Part shown: piece by piece, positions 12,813 through 25,546 of the stretch
Layout: each line of letters starts with the position of its first letter
Position numbering within the stretch: the first letter of the stretch is position 1
NCBI GenBank assembly: GCA_902806575.1
Contig: CADCXD010000002.1
Span: 3,038,001-3,102,000 of the forward strand
Direction: 5' to 3'
DNA: 64,000 bases
Source of the DNA: Jackrogersella multiformis
Taxonomy: Eukaryota > Ascomycota > Sordariomycetes > Xylariales > Hypoxylaceae
Translations under genes and position numbers: made by a program
The notes under the pieces: generated by a model
The model's database searches: none
The model's input: only the letters and a program-made list of their open reading frames with translations
Told to the model about the DNA's origin: nothing

Positions 12813-14706
12813 CATGAGAAATGTTAGAAGTAGTAAAACATCGAAACGTCGAAGGAAGGTTCTGAGAATAGACGAAAAGGGGAAAAGGGGGGAAATATTT
12901 ACATCTAGGTACACTAGTAACCAAAATTGACGTCGAAGGCTTGTAGTTTACGTACCTAAGTCTTAAAACTAACTTTTGCTACTATTTAACCTTAAACTTA
13001 AACCAACTTAAACCTTGAAACTAGCGTAGGTAGGACCGTCAACGGCCCGTTCCCCTACCTAGACCCGGAAAACTCTAAAGTACCTAGGTACCTAACCTAA
13101 GTGGAACTTTCCATGTGATCTATTTACTCTGTTGGTAATTGGTAACGCAACCTTACGTGCGAAAGGTGCTACGACAGGAGTGCCTCGTGGCTGCCGCCAG
13201 AAGTGCAGGAAATACAGCTGCGCCGCCCCTGTCGAATTCTTTGCAGCAACAGCACCTGAGCACCTAGCACAGCACATAAGTAGCACAGTCGAAGGTGGAT
13301 GGATGAGTGGGTCTCGGAGTGAAACCCCGATGTTCATACCCGACCAGACGGTGTCAACTAAAATCCACTGCCGATCTCTCCCACTCTAGGTACCTACCTA
13401 AGGTAGGTATTCATGGATCACTCTCTCACTCTTCCAAAGTTCCAATTTCCCCCTCTTTCCTATCAGCCTACGTGCGTGTGGAAGCCGGTAATATGTACGG
13501 TAAATACCTACCTAAGGTATGTTAGCGGCTTACGGCTTACCCGCGTCCGTTGGCGACGAAGGAAGTCCTTCAGCAGACCACACCACTACGACCTGCCGCA
13601 ATCAATGCCGTGCCCCGTCAATCTCGCAGGAGACGGTAGATATAAGTCGAAGGAGCCGATGTATCGTACCCTGTCCGTCCTCTTGACGCAGCAGCGGTTA
13701 AGCGAAAGAGAAAGAGTCATGTTGGATTCCCTCGTGGAATCGTGCCAGGAACTTTATGGTTACTGTTGTTATTGTTATTGTTGTTGCTGTTTCATTTCAT
13801 TTCATATGCACATACAGGAAACGCTAGAAAGGAATATGGCAAAGGAGTGTCCCGACGTCGGTTCTAAAGCGACGCGTAATTGCCCAACAATCGTTTTGTC
13901 ACAAAAGGACCCGTCGACACGCATTAGATCCATGATGTTAGATGCCTACCTAGGTATCTATATCCTCGAAGCAATTAAGATGAAATGGTTCGCGAATTAC
14001 TAAGGGTAAGTACCTGTTATAAGGATTCAAGGGAATTTTAGAGTTAAGTACCTACCGGTAGATAAGACAAGGTGCAAGGTAAGCACGGAGCCTACGAGGT
14101 AAGAAATGGGCCCACAGCTTGCCTCAGCGTCGGATTGCACTAGGCACGACATAACAGGTATTCTTAGACGAAGAGCTTAATGCAACGTCCAGTGTAATTT
14201 GCATGCTGGGGTCTGGCTAGGCACCTAAGGCTAGGTAACAATTGGATTGTGGCAGTGATATCTCCAAGGGTAGGAGACCGAGGTAGGAAACGGAGAGGTA
14301 CCTAAGTAGGTAGTCTAAGTGCTTGTAACTTTCTTCCTATTGCTTTGTCTCGTGACCCTCTGCTCTAGCATGTTACCTATATGTAGTTTTCTATACTGTG
14401 TTCCGTATGCGTATGTGGTCGTCATTATCTAAACTCTCGTGTCGCATTTCGCGGCGGTGATATCCGCTTCGCGTGACACTTCCGGACGCCTCCCCCACAG
14501 TAAGTACCCTCCTATGAACACCATACCCGGGCATTCAACATAGGTGGTTGTTGTAGGTTGACCGCCCCGAGGGTATTATTTTTGGCAACGTCGACGTGCC
14601 GCGTAGTGCATTCCCAAGATGTCGAACCCCGATAACCATAGCCAATTATACAGTTCCAACTAACGTGGATGGTGTAATACATGCTTTTCTCGTAAATGAC
14701 CCCTTT

Positions 14707-17006
14707 TTACCTGGAGTATGCTCCAAGCCCTGGTCCGAGATTGCTAAAACTTATTAAACCGTGCATGGCTTCGGTGATGTCATGAAGTTGCTTGCTGTAT
14801 GTGTCGCTCAGCTCGTGATACGAGACAAAAAATTCGGCGCACAGCGATAACGGTATTGGTGTGAGGGGGTGGACCTATTTTGGACATGTCAGCACGCGGC
14901 TGATATGGGGGGTGGAGGGGGTGACCGAGTAAGGCCTACCTTGAAGGAATTTAATTGGGATAGCTTATTAGTCAGATTCACGATCTCCTTAGCGGCTATC
15001 GTTGATTGCCTCGTATAGTCTGCCAGCGACGACCTCTTCTCGTCTGAGGGATGCATCACCGATTTCATGAGCTGATACATGTAAAGGACGGTCGTCCGCC
15101 ACATCATGCTAATAAAAAGAACCATCGCGTCTGCCTCCTGTACGGCAATGGGGTAATTCATAGAAAATACGTCCATCCGTTGGATGATGATAGCGTTAAT
15201 CCACTCATGCCGGTCCCAGAAGTCCCGCGCCTCGTTAAGGTAGATATTGTCGACCATAGATTGCTGTCTGTGAGACAGAGCGCGACCGATGACCGTGGCC
15301 ACGACGATGCATTCAGTAAATGTCGACGTGGCGGCGGCATCTCGTGCTGTGAGAGCATCCGAGAGGAAGCCGGTTAAGGTGGGCTGCTCATTTTGAAATT
15401 CTATCTCTGGCGCCGGGAGGCGGATGGTGTTCTGGTAGAAGGACGGCAAGTCAGCACCAGATCGACGCTGGGAGGGAGCTGGGAAAGCTTCTTTTACCAT
15501 TACCTGTTCGCTAAACGTCATCGGCGAATTATTCCTGACACTAACAAAGCGATCCAGACAGTAGGCGAGCCAAAACGTCCTCCTCTTCTGCTCGGCGTCG
15601 ACCCAATCCGTCTGCGCCAGGTTTATATCCGCCCCATCGGAGTACTGAAGCCAATTAAGCTGGATCAGCCTGAACGCGCGGCCGGCGCTCACCCAGCCTC
15701 GGCTGAAGTCGACGCACATGAACTCGTGGATAGCTAGGAGGAGCCAGGCCTGAACCTGCTCCATCTCGGCCATGGCGAGGCCTACGCACTTCGACTCGAG
15801 GTTCTCGAGAGCTCGCCGGGTGTAGCGGTATAGGGAGTCTCCGATGCTCTGGTAATGCGCCGACACAGACGCGGCAAGGGTCCACATAGCATGTCGCAGG
15901 CACGATTGAGCATCTGTCTTGGCCATAGAACGTGCCCAAGTGAAGTACCGCCGCTGCTGCAGAACAGGCGCGAAGGAGTGCACTCTGTCGAAATAAAGCT
16001 GGTCTCTGTTTAAGGTTAGGTAGAGCGGCAGGGCAGCGTCAGGTAGAGCGCACGTACAAGTCTGCCTGCATCAAATTTGAGATATTTATGCCATCCAGCC
16101 CGTCCGAGAGTTCTGACATCTTCCGGCCTAAGATCGCATCCGGGAAGCTCACTCCGTCGGTCGGAGTTTCGAATCCTTGTATGGGCGACGTCGAGGCGTG
16201 GACCGAACCCCCGTCCAACGAAGACCCGCCAGATGCGGTGCCGGGCGCTGTTCCTTGGCATAGATCATGAAGTGAGGTACCTTCGTCGGTCGTGATGGGG
16301 AAATCCCATGTTAACGGCTGGTGATCGCCAAATGTAAGGCCCTCGATTGTGGTATCTTCCGGGGAGATGGTTATCGTATTAGTATTACCATTTAGATTTT
16401 GCGGCTGCTGGTGCTGCTGCTGCTGCTGCTGTTGGAGAAGAGTTCCTTCGAGGGTAGCTGAATAAGGGGTTATGACGTTAGAATAACGTTGAATATTTCA
16501 AGCGGTAGCACAGGACGTTAAGCTTGGGATAGAGCATACCGATGCGAGCTTGCAACGCTTTGAGATAGCCACGTTTAGGGCCACGAGGAGGGCGGGGTGT
16601 TGTGACTTGGCATTGAACACCCGATGACAGGCAGAGCCCACATGAAGGCTGCTGACGATCGCAGCGGACTTTACGACGACGACATTCTTCGCAAGCTATT
16701 TAACGAGAGAACATTAGCAAAAATGTATATAAAAAAAAATATAAAAAAGCCCCGAAGTGATGATGATAGCCCACCTGTTGAAAAGACGCACGGTAATGCG
16801 GGTTAATCACCCTCAGGTATCACTTGTACGTCTTAATGTGCATGTGAACTCTGAGGGGACCCGACGATTCCGCACGCACATCGTTAGTCTCGCTTACTTA
16901 CTCATCATCTATGGATAATTAGGAAATAGTATAGCATACCTGCACCAGGGTTCTGCCGTGCCGGCGGCGTCGACGACTTGAGGCTGCGATCGACTGATTG
17001 AGGCAT
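14707..17006 (-). CDS. Zn(II)2Cys6 fungal transcription factor
   Basis: Nuclear regulator rebuilt from five exons: 17006-16940, 16695-16540, 16457-16058, 16005-14940 and 14874-14707. The frame is continuous over 618 residues. The binuclear zinc cluster is complete, with Cys24, 27, 34, 41, 44 and 51 (C-x2-C-x6-C-x6-C-x2-C-x6-C) and CEECRRRKVRCD at its start. It is followed by a basic linker (GPKRGYLKALQARI) and a short coiled stretch with a glutamine run encoded by CAG repeats (about 16414-16433). The large third and fourth exons carry the fungal-specific regulatory domain (DLDQLYFDRVHSFAPV, then KRRTFWLAYCLDRFVS). The C-terminus was recovered past a 65-bp intron (14875-14939). The 244-bp first intron and the 22-residue first exon are the least certain parts. 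The GPKRGYLKAL linker resembles regulators inside polyketide clusters, so pathway-specific control of the flanking genes is a reasonable inference. Confidence 0.9.
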
Positions 17007-18266
17007 CTTCTCGACTTGAGATAGAGCTTTTGCTTGGCCACTTGGTAGACGGGGCGTGGACAATGCTGATAAGGGTTCTGGGACGCAGATGTTTACGGGG
17101 TTCGGTGATAGAGATATCTACTGGGCTGACGACAGCCCAGGTGAGAGAAAGAAACTGCAGCTGCGAGAACCTAGTATATATCTAAGACGGTATGACGACG
17201 GTGCTGCGAGACGCCACCGAGGAATCCAGAAGGTCTGTGACCCATAATCTCTGTTCGCTAAGCGGCAAGGCGTCTCCTGTTGGATGAGAAAGATACATAG
17301 CCTACCTACATGAGAGAGCCCTAACGAGTATACTCTCGATGAGTTTCTGTTCGGTGATGATTGGGTTGGCAAAAGCATGTGGTTTCAGGGGGGGCTTGCT
17401 GACCAAGGGTCCTGGTCTGACCAGGGCAGGGTAGCGGATGGCTGACGGTTAAGCATCGTAGGATCGAATCCTTACCTTGAAAGACTACCTATCCGTCACT
17501 ACCTAGACAATATGATCGCCGAGGGATTCCTACGCAGTTCGAGCTGGTTACTAACCCAGGTAGAAGCTTGCAAGACTGCCAGTCTAGACTCGGCCAAGGT
17601 TTAATAGTAGATGCAAGGCACCTTTGGGTGTACAAATTCGAACGCCCACGCCATGCTACGCTACCATGTGCTATTCATGAGGGAGGATAGTGAACAGAAG
17701 AATCGCAATCGACTTCAGGATGCGATACGCCTATGCGAACGATCACGTGGATTGCGGACCCTGTAGATAGAATCCCTAGGTAGTTGGGTGGTGAAGGGGG
17801 GGAGGGGGCTACCAATCGGATGGGGTGGTCGGGTGTATGTATAATAAGACGGGCATATTTAGATGCCGTCTTAGGAATCTAAAGTGAGTCAGCATAGGAA
17901 CGTCAGAAAGATACTCTCTCAAAAGAATAGATGGGTCACCTTAGTCTAGTCATCCCTTGCACTGTATCACTGTATCGTACGGCACCTTGTAGGCTAGTGT
18001 TAGTATGTATGAGCACGTATGGGGAGTATAGATACCTCGATGTATGTAAGCTTCAACGTGGTCTACTCGTGTTAAGAATACAGCAGATCTTAGGTACTCG
18101 GCTTTCATGTAGCTTGATAACAGAAACTTCTAATCCTAGATGCATATTTTATACTACCCATGTGGGGGTTTCAATGGCCTAATAGATCTGAGGCTCTTTA
18201 GTTACGGCTATTTTCAGCCCACTATATCGTCTGTTACTCTGTTACTCGTGATGCGGGATACGTAGG

Positions 18267-18284
18267 TACCTACCTAGGTAGGTA
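18267..18284. repeat. Perfect 18-bp palindrome TACCTACCTAGGTAGGTA
   Basis: Identical to the palindrome at 11936-11953, about 6.3 kb away. Confidence 0.9.
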
Positions 18285-18773
18285 AGCAAGTCGATGAGCC
18301 CCTATTCGTATTATGGGCTTCACGAGCCGCTGCAAATGAGCAGTCTGTACGATCCAATAAACCTTTCTTTTTAGCTCCGTAAGACAAGCTGAGAAATAAG
18401 GCAATGGTGATCTATAAAATAGAGAAAAACATATGCAAACGTCGGTAATTCTGGCAAGACAATAGGGAAGATAGTGTTGAGGATCGTCGGATCATCATTG
18501 GGGTCGCATTTTGTAAGTTAGAGATCATGGACCCCGGATATACGAATAATCCGAATCCATGGGGCAATTACTACCTACTTAAATAAGTCTTGCAAGGAAG
18601 CCGTATTTACCATAAGTACTTAGGTATTTAACCTTATCAATATAATTCGAAAAAATAATAACATACCTCAATAAACATCGCTACATGTTAATAAAATACA
18701 TGTGACAGTAACTTATCTTAATGGATATAATAATAGTAAATTAATTACATAATATATCCTTATGAACTAGATA

Positions 18774-18807
18774 ATACACGTGTACCTACCATACACGTGT
18801 ACCTACC
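18774..18807. repeat. Two tandem 17-bp units containing CACGTG
   Basis: ATACACGTGTACCTACC occurs twice head to tail. Each unit holds a CACGTG palindrome, which is also the E-box recognised by bHLH factors. No gene is close, so a regulatory role is unsupported. Confidence 0.9.
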
Positions 18808-21104
18808 ATTAGGTAAGTACTTAGGTACCTAGGTACCTTGGCAGGTAATGGCAGGTGGGTAGATCTCGGTCATCCCCTCGTACAATAAACAAGCTTTATT
18901 ATATAATTCTAGCTGCACCTTAACCGCAACTTACATGCAACTTACATGTTATACATAGATGATTAACCAGGTTTACATCCTCTTGCTATGATAGGTACCA
19001 GGTATTTGATAGCCACGTTGCTCCCTAGCAAACGAAGATAGGTTCCTGGAAGGGTTAATTTAAGCATTATAGATAAGTATGTCACTAACATTAGCTTAAT
19101 TTTAGTTTTAGACCCGAGTAGTGTGCCGCGAATGTGACGGATATCGGTAGTTCGTGAGAGATAACGGTAAAACTCTCGGCTTGTGCGCAACGACATCCCG
19201 CATCGAGTGCATGCTTAGGACCTAGCAAGCCAGGTATTCGTACTCGACCGACAGACATCCCATGCGACGGGAATTGATCTAGGTCGGTCCGTACCAGGTA
19301 TGTAAGGAGTTGACGTCGACGTCGAGTTGATAAACAGAACAGGTTTAAGTTTAGAATGGCCCATTTTTACACGGGGCGTTTTAAGATGCGGCACCCCGAA
19401 TTACATAGTTTCGGCGCGGCTAACGTTTAGGTAATCCCGAGTCTAAACAATGGTGAAGTTACATGGGTGATCGACCCTACCGGTGCGGCAGTTATCGTCT
19501 CGTATTTGCACGAAAGATAAAGCTACTTGCAGCAATAAGAATGCGTTACTAGGTAGCTTCGTTTCCTTTTTCATTATACTTGATGCTCTGTGTGATTGTG
19601 ATTGGGATTTAACCTATCTCGAAGCGGGTAATTTAATGTTTAATGCTGCGGTATAAAAGCATGGAGTATTGTTATTACGTAAGAAACGGCTCGATCCCGG
19701 CCAATCCGGGGTTGCCCATCCATTTTTACCCAGCTCCCGAATAGATTAGGGACTTTAACTTGCCCCGTATTTAAAAACTCCTCTTAAGAATTAAGTTGTA
19801 TGGATGTTTCCAACTAAAGCATATTCTTACCATGGAAATCTTTTAATGGCTAATGCATACATACCAACCTAGGTACATACATTAAGTGACGAACCTTATT
19901 CCCACTCAACGGTCCAAGTACACTAGGCCTCCGCAATTTTAATCAGGGGTACCCCTGACCTTTAAATTTCCGGTAAGTCTTTTTCGACAATTGCGTACAT
20001 AATCAAAACAGAACCTTGGAATTGTTTTACAGCAGCGCAGCTTATTACGCCTGTAATTTATAAGTTGATTACATGAGACTGGGTGGATCGCTTTTATGCA
20101 TTACCTGATATAGCTACCTCCATGCATCTCCGTCATGTCCTTTGACTTCGTTTTAAGTTGCTCGAATAGGATTTATAGCCTGGCTGGATGCTCCATAAAA
20201 GGCCACTGAGGGTTATTATGGTTAGGTGATCGCGGGTTATTTCTGGCGGATTTGTAAACACTTAACTACTTAGGAGGTAGGTACCTAAAGCAAGTAGATC
20301 ACGATTAAATCGAAATCGAGTTGGAGCCTTTATAATCTCACCATGCCATGTCCCCACCGTCTAGGATTCTCAGTTTTCCTCAGGATTCTTTCCATTATCC
20401 ATGTTAGTCGACCAGCTCGCGCTAAGATTTCCAATTCGTTTAACCTGCCTGCCTATTCACCAATTCGATCTAGGCACCTCAAGGAGCAACGACGAGTATA
20501 TACTAGTGACTAGTCATGCCTAGCTAATTACAAGGCTGAATGACGACCCCCTGGGCTACATAGCAGCATAGTAGCGACCCTATACCCTGCTAGCATGTGC
20601 TCGAGCACATGGCTTTCAGTTTTTATTTACTACGAAGTCGCATCATAAACAGAGTTATGATGATCCCCCCCCCCACGGCATACTACCCAGTGCAGCAGTT
20701 AAAAGTGTTAATCAGATCCAGACCCCTTTATTCGGGGAAACTCAAGCATTACACTACGGGTAAGGGCAGGAGGAAAATTCCGGGGATTCGCATAACTCGT
20801 GAATAAATTTAGTGGCAGAAGTATTAAGTTATACATTTCGTTCTTTGATTGTGGAGTAATAACCATGCCATTCTCCACCCCTCTTAACTTGGAACCTTGA
20901 CTGATCAGACTGATTATCACCTAATACAGCAATGTATTTAGATACGGTTACGAGCATCCGTTGGTATTTAATCGCATTCGTTTATTAATCAATTAAGGAT
21001 TACTTACTTACACTTCACATTAATCGCACACGTAGACCACGAGGATGATTTCTCGGTTCGATGCTAAGTATCAATCATATCTCAACAATTATGCCATAAA
21101 TATG

Positions 21105-21122
21105 TACCTAGGTACCTAGGTA
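21105..21122. repeat. Perfect 18-bp palindrome of TACCTAGG units
   Basis: Two tandem copies of TACCTAGG closed by TA give a perfect inverted repeat in the gene-poor stretch. Confidence 0.9.
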
Positions 21123-22379
21123 TGTAATGTAACAATCAGGTATATTGACGTATGAGGCTTTTCCGGCAGTGGCCAATGATCCCTACACGGAGGTACAGTG
21201 TAAGGGAGGTAATAATAATACGGTACCTAACACCCACGTAATAATAAGCTTATGTACGGCCCGACGGCAGTACATGTCCTTGGCAAGCAAGGTCAAGGGC
21301 GGCAGATGCCAAGAGCTCGGGTCTCCGATTGGAAGCTTATTTATGCTCGGATTTGCGATGTGCCACACGCACCCGGAGCTGCCTGTCACCCCCGGGGCCC
21401 TGGTACTCTTACATAACCTGGAAGGTATGTGTGTGTGAGCTAGTGTAAGTAAGGGTTAAGCAGGGTGTCACCCATACCCCGGGGGTAAAGGTAGGGACAA
21501 AGGACCCTCATGCTCGCTTTTGTCCATCATCAACCTTCGTTAATCTTCTCCAGTGTCAGTTTTCGTCAGTTAGGAGGAGAGCTTAGAAGAACTAGACGTA
21601 TTAGTAAAAAAGGGACACCCCACATGTTTTCCCCACCCCCACCAACGTTCCATCCAATCAATCCGGCAGAGTATATCATCCATGGATATCAGCTAGGGCT
21701 GGATTTGGCCCCCCAGGAAGTTCGATACGAATGAAGAGGTCCGGATAGAATTTAGGATTGGGCACTATATATGCCCGCCGAATCCCACCAGCTTCGGTGT
21801 TGACATCTCGGTCTCCGCTACGAAGCTCGGACAACGTGACCGACCATCAATTAACCGAACATCCATGCGCGTGCTACCAATGTACCTAGGTGTAGCTGGG
21901 CAGGTAAGCAGCATGGCAACTTACCTACATCTATCCGTACCACATATCCAATCATCCGAGCTGTCCAAGACATGCCGTACCTATCCTAGGTAGTGTAGGT
22001 AGCTTGCAGAGAAGACATAAAGTTGGCATACCAGGCAAGGGAGCTAGCCAAGACATTCGACGCCCGTAGAAGCGTCGCGCATGCAGATGCTGTGCTACGC
22101 GATACACATATAATTTCGACCTCCTTTGTTCTTCAGATCACGTAGAAAAAGCCATAAGTCTCGGCATGATCCAGCCGGTCAGCCACAGGAATATGACTTG
22201 CTGCTCACCGCTTCAAGGTCAACCACTCCCGCTTGTTCTTTTATATTGCTTACGTTGTCGGTGCGTCAACGTGTCCTAGAACTTTGACGAAATTAGGTGA
22301 AAATACGATGTGATGAATATCAGAGACGGTGGTGTTTTGAGGCGCTAGGCAGTGCATATCAGTTGCGGGAGTCTCCGAG

Positions 22380-22409
22380 TACAACCTCGCTGGAATCAGC
22401 GAGGTTGTA
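22380..22409. repeat. Perfect inverted repeat, 13-bp arms, 4-nt loop
   Basis: The arms are TACAACCTCGCTG and its exact reverse complement, separated by GAAT. The sequence is unlike the TACCTAGG palindrome family. It could form a stable hairpin in DNA or RNA. Origin unknown. Confidence 0.92.
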
Positions 22410-23326
22410 GATATGTATGCACATAGTAACGTTGAGCTGGCAGCTACACTAGGTAGATCCAAATCCACGGGCTTTGATGGAACATTGAAGATCCCATGAG
22501 TGGTACATTGAAGGTGGAACTGATGGCTGCGTGGATATAGGAACCCCACTGTCCAGTTTCAAAGATCCAAAAGTTCCGGATTGGGATGCCCAGTTCCTAG
22601 CCTAATCCGGATCCAGCATGACACAGGTTCAACTAACTTCACCGGGAATTCGGGATAGCTTCGTGGTGCTATACACTAGAATCGACCCATATCAGCCTAG
22701 AAAGACGCTATCGAAAGTACTATTCCGTACTATGCATCATGCACTTTGTATCCGTACTTGGTCGAGGATCGTGATGGTGCCATCATTCGGCCGTCTTATC
22801 TCTTGTACCGTACGACGAGACGTTTATTTTTCGTGTATCACTTGTATCACTGGCGAGAAGCCAGTCGCGAAATTCAACGTGAAGCATGTTCTTGGGACTA
22901 TGAGTGGGGGATTAGCGGTGGGTCATAATACTTTCAAATGAGGATCCTCGTCACCAACGGTCCTAATGCGCGCTGCTTCACAGTCGCGACGGCGAATTAT
23001 CGCTATCCTTCGGCATATGTAAGTCATGTCATCTTCCATATGGGTAACACAACATGCCTACCTAGGTAGTCATCGAGAAGCTGCAGGTAAGAAAAAGTCG
23101 CGACATGGGAACCCAAGAATGGGATGTCGGGGATAGGTTATTAAATCTTCAATTCCTATATCAAAACTTTTCTATCATTAGGCTTCTACCTAAATCTACC
23201 AGCACCATCGGCCCCGGTGATGTGGTATGGCAGATTATGACGTATATACTAGAACCATTATAATTTTAATGTCCAGTCGCGTCCAGTCCCGTGCGTCTGT
23301 CTCCTCTCACGTGGGTATACTTCAAT

Positions 23327-24349
23327 TCACAGGGTAACAACAAGCTTAGCTGCCGAGACGCCCTTATTCACTCGGTCCACAGCTTCCTGGAACTTATCCA
23401 CACCCTTGCCGACGACGATGGGCTCGGGGGCGGGCACGAATGTGCCTGCCTTCAACGCCGCCGGCAAGAAGTCGTTGTATATGGCCTTTCCGACGAAGTT
23501 GCCGCTCAGCGAGGTGCCGAAGATGGAGTACATGATGACACCCTCAGGCGGCTCGGGCCAGCCACGCTTGGTAGACGCAACAGCCTTAGTACCCTCCGAC
23601 TTGGCGATGACCTGCTGGAGGATTCCCTGGGGAGCACCGCCGATGCAGTCTAGAGCACCGGCGCTCGTCTTGCCCTTCATGGCGTTGATCAGGTCGTCCT
23701 GGACGGTAGGGCTAGAGTAGTCGAAGACCTGGCTAGCACCGAGCTTCTTAGCGTACTCGAAGTTCTTAGGGGAGGCAGTAGTAATGACCTCGTAGCCCGA
23801 GTTGACGAGGAGTTGAATAGCGTTGCTTCCAACCGCGGAGGAACCACCCCAGACGATGAACGTCTTGCCCGTGGGCTTCTGGGGAGGGACGGTAGGGAGC
23901 TGCAGCTTGTGGTGAGTGTCCTGGTATAATGCGCAGGCAGCAGTCGACAAGGCCAGGGGAAGCACAGCGGCGTTCTCGAAGGCAATGTTGTCGGGGAGGA
24001 GGGTGGTCACGTTCGTCCGTAGAATGGTGTACTCCTGGAAGGCTCCGTCCTGTTGACGCTTGCTGGCCATGCCAAGAGCGTGGCCGACTACGCGGTCACC
24101 AACCTTAAAGGAGGTGACGCCGGGGCCGACGGCGGCGACGACGCCAGCAGCGTCTTGGCCCAGCATGGTGGGGTAGTTAAGAGGCCACCATCCGGCAGCC
24201 TGGAGAGAGCCATCGACGGGGTTGATGGCGACGGCGCGGTTCTTGATCAGGATCTCGTCAGCCTCGGGAGTCCACACGGGAGCGGGCTCGACCACGAAAG
24301 GGTGGCTCTTGGCCGCTTTGATCCAGGCAGCGGTGTTAGTGGCGGACAT
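23327..24349 (-). CDS. Medium-chain dehydrogenase/reductase, CipB-like (zinc-binding ADH domain family)
   Basis: Single exon; 340 residues if translation starts at MSATNTAAW (24349). The N-terminal GroES-like domain contains AVAINPVDGSLQ and PTMLGQDAAGVV. The cofactor domain has VWGGSSAVGSNAIQLL near residue 170, an NADP-binding motif of quinone-oxidoreductase-like enzymes. No structural-zinc cysteine cluster is seen, so a zinc-independent enoyl or quinone reductase is likelier than a true alcohol dehydrogenase. The frame stays open upstream to an ATG at 24583. The added 78 residues lack Asp and Glu and are rich in Arg, Ser, Thr and Gln, as in mitochondrial presequences, so a longer imported form is possible. 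Similar enzymes act as trans reductases in some fungal clusters but are also common as stand-alone genes, so membership of the left cluster is uncertain. Confidence 0.88.
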   Translation of the reverse strand: MSATNTAAWIKAAKSHPFVVEPAPVWTPEADEILIKNRAVAINPVDGSLQAAGWWPLNYPTMLGQDAAGVVAAVGPGVTSFKVGDRVVGHALGMASKRQQDGAFQEYTILRTNVTTLLPDNIAFENAAVLPLALSTAACALYQDTHHKLQLPTVPPQKPTGKTFIVWGGSSAVGSNAIQLLVNSGYEVITTASPKNFEYAKKLGASQVFDYSSPTVQDDLINAMKGKTSAGALDCIGGAPQGILQQVIAKSEGTKAVASTKRGWPEPPEGVIMYSIFGTSLSGNFVGKAIYNDFLPAALKAGTFVPAPEPIVVGKGVDKFQEAVDRVNKGVSAAKLVVTL

Positions 24350-25330
24350 CTTGGTTCTCGTCTGCGCAAAGTTTCTTAGCTGTTGCTGTGTGTAGTGGTT
24401 AGAGTATGTTGGTCGAGACGAAGATGTGTTGAAGCGGTTGTTGGAGATGAGAAGTGAGGATGTTGAGGGAATTCTTGGTTTGATCTGGCGGCTGACGCCA
24501 AGTCTTAAGAAGGGTTGCGAGAGCTGCCCGCTCCGAGGCAAGATGGTGAAATATATTGGTGATGTCATCTTTGTTTGGTACAATTTCAGATGTGGTCAAC
24601 TTGGGTTGCCTTGCCTTGCTTCTTTCTTCTTGTGGTAGATGAATTGCAGTCTAAAACGTATGTACGAGAAGCCGCAGTCGGAAGAACGAACACACATGAA
24701 TGGCACGGCATCTATACGAATACCTCCGCTGCCGAGCTGAAACTACGCAAAAGCCGGTACGGCGATATTAGTCCGATCCATACTTACAATTCCTTGTGAT
24801 TCCTAATTAATCCTACGGCTCGTAGTTAGAGGTCGGAGTACACTCGCATCAAGGCTGTAACTGTAAGCCTGCCTTGTTTGCATGCCCAAACGGTATACAG
24901 TAGGAATTAATAAATTGGCAGCAATTAGGCTGAAGGATCTGGACGAGAATCCCAACCCCCAACCTACTGCATGACAATGAAAAAAAACTTTGCATAGGAA
25001 TTGGATGTAATACAGTACCTAAAGATGTAGTGAAACGGCCTTTAGAATAAAATGCATAGACCCGGCTGCACCTACACAGTCTTATATCCGAGCCGGCGGG
25101 GTTAAGCGGGGTCCTAATTCGTCGCTTCGGATCTCGGAGATTCGTACATAGCATGTCGCGGAATAAGGTTAAAACATTAGCGGCGACCTAATAAGTAAGC
25201 ACTTAGGCACCTATGTAGGCACTAGGGCTTATCCGGTTAGTATTTAACGGCTATCTTTATATATGCTACCTAAACCTGCAAATAAGGTTTCATTCTAAGC
25301 CGCCAAAGACCTCGCCTCGGGTAGTTCAGA

Positions 25331-25358
25331 GTACCTACCTAGGTACCTAGGTAGGTAC
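25331..25358. repeat. Perfect 28-bp palindrome of TACCTAGG type
   Basis: All 28 bases equal their own reverse complement. The sequence is built from GTACCTACCTAGG and its mirror around a GTAC centre. Intergenic. Confidence 0.92.
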
Positions 25359-25546
25359 CTGTCAGCACTGAAGCTAGGTAGGTACTACTTCGTACATAGT
25401 AATCAAGACTAGACCTCTCCTAGACCTGCCAAGTCCTTACGTAACCTATTAACGACGAGTGTTTTCGTGCGGCATCACCCACGTCGATGTCCGAGCTACG
25501 GGTCGGAGTTTCCATACCTACTAGCATGACCGTCTTACTTGCTAGG

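Larger units (their letters stand above)
11412..14706. other. Intergenic, no gene recognised
   Basis: 3.3 kb between two genes transcribed toward each other. It holds perfect TACCTACC/GGTAGGTA palindromes, a 7-bp tandem repeat and GTT/ATT microsatellite-like sequence near 13762-13795. Open frames at 12196-12794 (minus) and 13413-14003 (plus) are arginine- or cysteine-rich without domains, and I do not believe them. Confidence 0.5.
17007..23326. other. 6.3 kb gene-poor stretch
   Basis: No believable gene on either strand. Open frames are at most about 107 codons, with no domain and no splice-consistent extensions. The stretch is AT-leaning, especially 18.5-20.3 kb, and holds palindromes, a 17-bp tandem duplication and a perfect hairpin. 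It could be decayed mobile DNA, but I found no transposase, reverse transcriptase or terminal repeats. Confidence 0.5.

Noticed and set aside
13413..14003. 196-codon plus-strand open frame
   Set aside because: Contains translated simple repeats (Cys/Tyr run from GTT/ATT repeats) and palindrome-derived sequence, and no recognisable domain.
17400..17480. Possible tRNA because of GGATCGAATCC, which resembles a T-arm
   Set aside because: No matching acceptor stem, D-arm or anticodon arm could be folded around it.
22250..22941. Small open frames on both strands near the hairpin
   Set aside because: About 100 codons each, no domain or signal peptide, and the hairpin runs through the minus-strand frame.
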